Assembly: GCA_000302695.1 (NCBI GenBank)
Contig: AMFN01000002.1
Location: forward strand, 1-64,000
Reading direction: 5' to 3'
Origin: Enterobacteriaceae bacterium LSJC7
GTDB lineage: Bacteria; Pseudomonadota; Gammaproteobacteria; Enterobacterales; Enterobacteriaceae
DNA length: 64,000 bases
The notes below the pieces were generated by a model, which had not been told where the DNA came from, searched no databases, and saw nothing but the letters and a program-made list of their open reading frames with translations. Below, one piece after another: positions 61,024-64,000 of the stretch. Every line of letters begins with the position of its first letter. The first letter of the stretch is position 1. The position numbers and the translations under genes are program-made.

Positions 61024-61973
61024 TCCGTGAAATGATTCAGCTTTTTTATCTGCCTGGAAATAACAGATAAATGCTCAATGCGATCAACCTGTGCCACTGA
61101 GGTTATTTTCAAACTGTAAGGCCACGGTGCCTTAAGACACCTGGTGGCCAGGATATTCATACCATCAATAACCAGGTCTGGCATATGCAGGTAACGACAG
61201 GTTTTTAAGCAATACCTGCTGACAGGTATTGCTTATATAAAAAGTGGGGCATGGTTTGTTGCCTTCCTTTCGGGTTAGGGAAGGGCATCGTAATATCCTC
61301 TCTTGCAGGAAGGTGTTAACTCTATTTTCTACAGAAATTTTCTGCTGTGAAAGCCTGACCCAGCGCGAGTGCTGGCACGCTACCGCCCATAGCCATAATC
61401 CCAGGCCCATCCAGGCACAACACCGTCATTGCAAAAGCTATATTTAATATATCTGTATTTAGTCAGAAAAATTAAACATAAACGCTCTGGAAAACATTCA
61501 GGTATCCATTTAAAGGCATTTGTCACGATTTGTAAACATTGGGGTGGGTTGCATTATATGATTGATTTTCATGATAAATAAATAAGTGACGTTTCATATG
61601 CTTTATGAATGCTTTTAGGGGTATCACACACTGGCGGAATATATAAAATGCGAAGAGGTTTCCCCACAGACAAGGAGGTAAAAGTGTTTTTCAATAAGCG
61701 TGGATGTTTCCCAATAAACAACAAGATTATTTCTGTTGTGTTTCTCTGTCAGAGAAACATGTAACAGCTTTATCGAAGGACTACCATCGAATCTGCCTTA
61801 TTTCAGCAACGCGTTGTGCTATTTTCATCAACAAGCCTGTTTCGGGCAGAAAGTACGGCAATAAAAGGAAAGATAATGATGGAGACTCTGACTGAACAGG
61901 ATAACTGCTATCGTTTTTACCTGCAGAGTTACGCAGGGATGCCGATGAGCTGATTGACTGGCTTGACCAAACC
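61024..61973. other. Long non-coding stretch upstream of vgrG
   Basis: About 950 bp hold no supportable gene. There is a perfect 12-bp inverted repeat at 61207-61234. Around 61876-61985 two plus-strand frames (starting METLTEQDNCYRFYL and shifting to ELRRDADELIDWLDQTSA) look like the end of a frameshifted gene, but no family is recognised. The island's boundary with the core genome probably lies in this stretch. Confidence 0.5.
61207..61234. repeat. Perfect inverted repeat, 12-bp stem
   Basis: AAGCAATACCTG and CAGGTATTGCTT are separated by CTGA. No T tract follows in either direction, so it is not a standard terminator. It could be an RNA hairpin in the vgrG leader or an operator. Confidence 0.7.
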
Positions 61974-62573
61974 TCAGCGCACCACATCATAAAACAGCGT
62001 CGCAGAGAAAACGCACAGCACCAGCGACGCGCAGCGAAACACGCGCTGAGGATTAATCCCTGGCACCAGGCTGCCTTTCGCTGTCAGTACCTTCCCCGCC
62101 AGGCTCCAGCACACGGAGACAGGCAGCAGGGCACTGGTAAATGCCAGCATGGCGTAGCCAAACACCAGGCCGTTGGTGAAGGCGGCGGCGGGCATAATAT
62201 AAGAGGCAAATACGAACGCTTTTGGGTTGAGTAGTGTGGTAACAAACACGTTTCGGGCTGCTATCTTTTCACCACTGTCGATATGCAGATGGATATTCCA
62301 GACTTTTACCGCCATCCACGCGACGTACCCGGCAGCAAGGCATTTTATTACGGTCGCAGTCCAGGGCGCGTGTTGTGACAGCCCCATCAGAAAAAATCCC
62401 CATGCGCTAATGGCAATGAGATAGCCTGCTATTTCAGCGGCAATGAGTTTTAGTGTGCGTATACATCCGACAATCGCGCCAGAAGAAAGCAGCAGTGTGT
62501 TAGTCGGGCCTGGCATCAACAGCACCAGGGCAGACAGCGTGGCAATGTGAAAAAAGTGAACGCTTGCGAACAT
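61974..62573 (-). CDS. LysE/RhtB-family amino-acid exporter
   Basis: This is a 199-aa protein with six hydrophobic spans. The LysE signature LVLLMPGPTNTLLLSSGA lies near the N-terminus and LLNPKAFVF in the middle. It exports an unknown amino acid or derivative. The ATG at 62573 (MFASVHFFH) is preferred to the track start, which would add a soluble leader. Confidence 0.88.
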   Translation of the reverse strand: MFASVHFFHIATLSALVLLMPGPTNTLLLSSGAIVGCIRTLKLIAAEIAGYLIAISAWGFFLMGLSQHAPWTATVIKCLAAGYVAWMAVKVWNIHLHIDSGEKIAARNVFVTTLLNPKAFVFASYIMPAAAFTNGLVFGYAMLAFTSALLPVSVCWSLAGKVLTAKGSLVPGINPQRVFRCASLVLCVFSATLFYDVVR

Positions 62574-62902
62574 ATCGTTGTGGAAGGCTTCACCTTCCGC
62601 TCTCCTGTGGTACATCCCGAAATCCATTTCCTGCGCGATAACCCGAAAGACACTCCAGGGGGGGTGTTAACCTGGGCCGCCATCCGTCTTAAGGCGAGTT
62701 GCTATGATAGGAGTAATCTTGTTTTAAACAAGAACATTCCTTATTCATCCGGGGAGATACTGATAAAAGTCAACATTGGGCCAGAGGTTACAGCCACAGG
62801 CTGTAAGCGGGGGTTATGACGGGCTTTCGCCAGTGACCAAACAGCAGAACTGACCCTCTCTTCTATACTCATTGTCCATCTCTGTTAAACAGGAGTGTAA
62901 TG
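62574..62902. other. Divergent promoter region of the exporter and osmC
   Basis: About 330 bp without a gene separate the two divergent genes. Promoters for both must be here; no individual element is read with confidence. Confidence 0.4.
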
Positions 62903-63334
62903 ATGACTATCCATAAAAGTGGCAACGCGCACTGGGAAGGCGATATCAAGCGTGGGAAGGGGACTGTTTCCACGCAAAGCGGCGTGCTCAATGAGCAGCC
63001 TTACGGTTTTAACACGCGTTTTGAAGGCGCTGCGGGTACCAACCCGGAAGAGCTTATTGCTGCTGCACATGCGGCGTGTTTTTCTATGGCGCTGTCGCTG
63101 ATGTTGGGCGAGGCGGGTCACACTGCGCAGTCGATTGATACTAAAGCGGTGGTATCGCTGGACAAGGCTGACGGTGGTTTTGCTATCACTCAGGTTGCCT
63201 TACACAGCACCGTGGCGGTGCCGGGCATTGAGAAATCCACGTTTGATGACATCATCCAGAAGGCGAAAGCCGGTTGTCCGGTGTCAAAGCTGCTCAAGGC
63301 AGAAATCACCCTCGATTATGAACTGAAGTCCTGA
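62903..63334 (+). CDS. osmC: Osmotically inducible peroxiredoxin OsmC
   Basis: This 143-aa protein is almost identical in pattern to E. coli OsmC (143 aa): MTIHKSGNAHWEGDIKRGKG, LIAAAHAACFSMALSLML with the peroxidatic Cys, and AKAGCPVSKLLKAEITL with the resolving Cys. It reduces organic hydroperoxides. The second of two adjacent ATGs is used, by spacing from AGGAG and by family start. Confidence 0.96.
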   Translation: MTIHKSGNAHWEGDIKRGKGTVSTQSGVLNEQPYGFNTRFEGAAGTNPEELIAAAHAACFSMALSLMLGEAGHTAQSIDTKAVVSLDKADGGFAITQVALHSTVAVPGIEKSTFDDIIQKAKAGCPVSKLLKAEITLDYELKS

Positions 63335-63341
63335 GTGCCAG

Positions 63342-63360
63342 GCCCGCGCATGGCGCGGGC
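63342..63360 (+). terminator. Hairpin after osmC
   Basis: GCCCGCGC/GCGCGGGC with ATG loop, 8 bp after osmC. There is no T run after it, so termination is uncertain. Confidence 0.5.
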
Positions 63361-63505
63361 TATTGACTGGCCACAACCGCTTTTGCAAAAGCTTTTCCCA
63401 GCGTTTATTCCTAATTTACCGACTGATGCCGTCATCACCAGCTACAATTTTCTTTCTGATCGAAATTTTTGACTGGAGAGATAATCCAACGAGGAGACTG
63501 GAGAG

Positions 63506-64000
63506 ATGGCATATCAAACGGTAAATCCATTTAATAATCAGCTTATTAAAGAGTTTGACTCCCACACCGACGACCAGGTCGAGCAGGCGCTGGTCAAGGC
63601 CGATGCACTTTATCACTCCGCCTGGTCACAGGACGATGTCGAATCACGCCTTGCTGTGCTGCATAAGCTTGCTGATTTAATCGAAAATAACCTGGAGCGG
63701 CTGGCAAAAACCGCCAGTGAGGAAATGGGTAAGCTTATCGGGCAGAGCCGTGGTGAGGTGACGCTGTGTGCCAGCATTGCTCGTTATTATGCCGATAATG
63801 CACAGGCATTTCTGGCTCCGGTGAAATATGAATCCAGTCTCGGTGAGGCCTGGGTTGAGCACCATCCTGTTGGCCCCATCGTGGCCGTTGAGCCCTGGAA
63901 CTTTCCGTTTTACCAGCTCATGCGCGTACTCGCACCCAACTATGCCGTGGGCAATCCGGTGCTGGCAAAACATGCCAGTATTGTGCCGCAATGCGCGCAG
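63506..64000 (+). CDS. Aldehyde dehydrogenase, succinate-semialdehyde type (partial)
   Basis: The first 165 codons of an NAD(P)-dependent aldehyde dehydrogenase are cut by the window end. ATG 63506 follows GGAGAG. The reading MAYQTVNPFNNQLIKEFDSH, ASEEMGKLIGQSRGEV and VGPIVAVEPWNFPFYQLMRV (with the conserved catalytic-site Asn) matches E. coli Sad/YneI, which oxidises succinate semialdehyde. The catalytic Cys lies outside the window. Confidence 0.9.
   Translation, partial: MAYQTVNPFNNQLIKEFDSHTDDQVEQALVKADALYHSAWSQDDVESRLAVLHKLADLIENNLERLAKTASEEMGKLIGQSRGEVTLCASIARYYADNAQAFLAPVKYESSLGEAWVEHHPVGPIVAVEPWNFPFYQLMRVLAPNYAVGNPVLAKHASIVPQCAQ

Noticed and set aside
61704-61895. A 63-codon plus-strand frame upstream of the exporter gene
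   Set aside because: Ser/Lys/Asp-rich with no ribosome site or family; more likely decayed sequence.

Overview
The window is chromosomal DNA from a member of the Enterobacteriaceae close to Enterobacter, Cronobacter or Kosakonia. This rests on the near-complete E. coli-like order cueR-nfeD-qmcA-cnoX-ybbO-tesA-ybbA-ybbP and selU-purK-purE-lpxH-ppiB-cysS-ybcI-ybcJ-folD-argU. The species cannot be fixed from sequence reading alone. The window opens with a run of 12 G, which looks like a contig edge or sequencing artefact.

Region 1 (1 to about 24.4 kb) is the larger part of a P2-like prophage. Reading inward from the left edge are a tail-fibre assembly gene, an orphan tail-fibre tip module, fibre gene H, baseplate genes I, J, W and V, tail completion S and R, a lysis cassette (Rz1, Rz, SAR-type lysozyme, holin), tail X, and head genes L, M, N and O. 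Genes P and Q diverge from O. A cos site is recognisable just beyond Q. Between cos and replication gene A, where P2 carries tin and old, lie a RelE/HTH toxin-antitoxin-like pair with a repeated TATAGGG operator and an unrecognised two-gene membrane-protein operon. The leftward early operon follows: a Cox-like regulator, small genes, a DEDD exonuclease, Dam methylase, a PAPS-reductase-like enzyme, a 25-codon relic and gene A. The P2 C-type repressor and integrase lie at the right end. The tail-sheath half and left att site are outside the window.

Region 2 (24.4 to 47.1 kb) is core genome with local insertions. These are an aldo/keto reductase, a Tat-exported transglutaminase-like protein with MerT-like and MerP-like partners divergent from cueR, a general porin, a lipoprotein, and two paralogous DUF3592-type membrane proteins on either side of the selU-to-cysS block. 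ybcI has been reduced to 55 codons.

Region 3 (47.0 to 61.0 kb) begins at tRNA-Arg(TCT) argU, a classical integration site. Next to it are an integrase C-terminal stub and small phage genes, one a homologue of DNA polymerase III theta (HolE/Hot). A type VI secretion island on the minus strand follows: vgrG with a transthyretin-like tail, a 757-aa putative cargo, three tandem SUMF1-fold lipoproteins in exact 894-bp units, PAAR, a membrane protein, tssM and a wrecked tssF fragment. It reads as an effector/immunity cassette joined to the end of an otherwise missing T6SS cluster.

Region 4 (62 to 64 kb) holds a LysE/RhtB exporter, osmC, and the start of a succinate-semialdehyde dehydrogenase cut by the window end.
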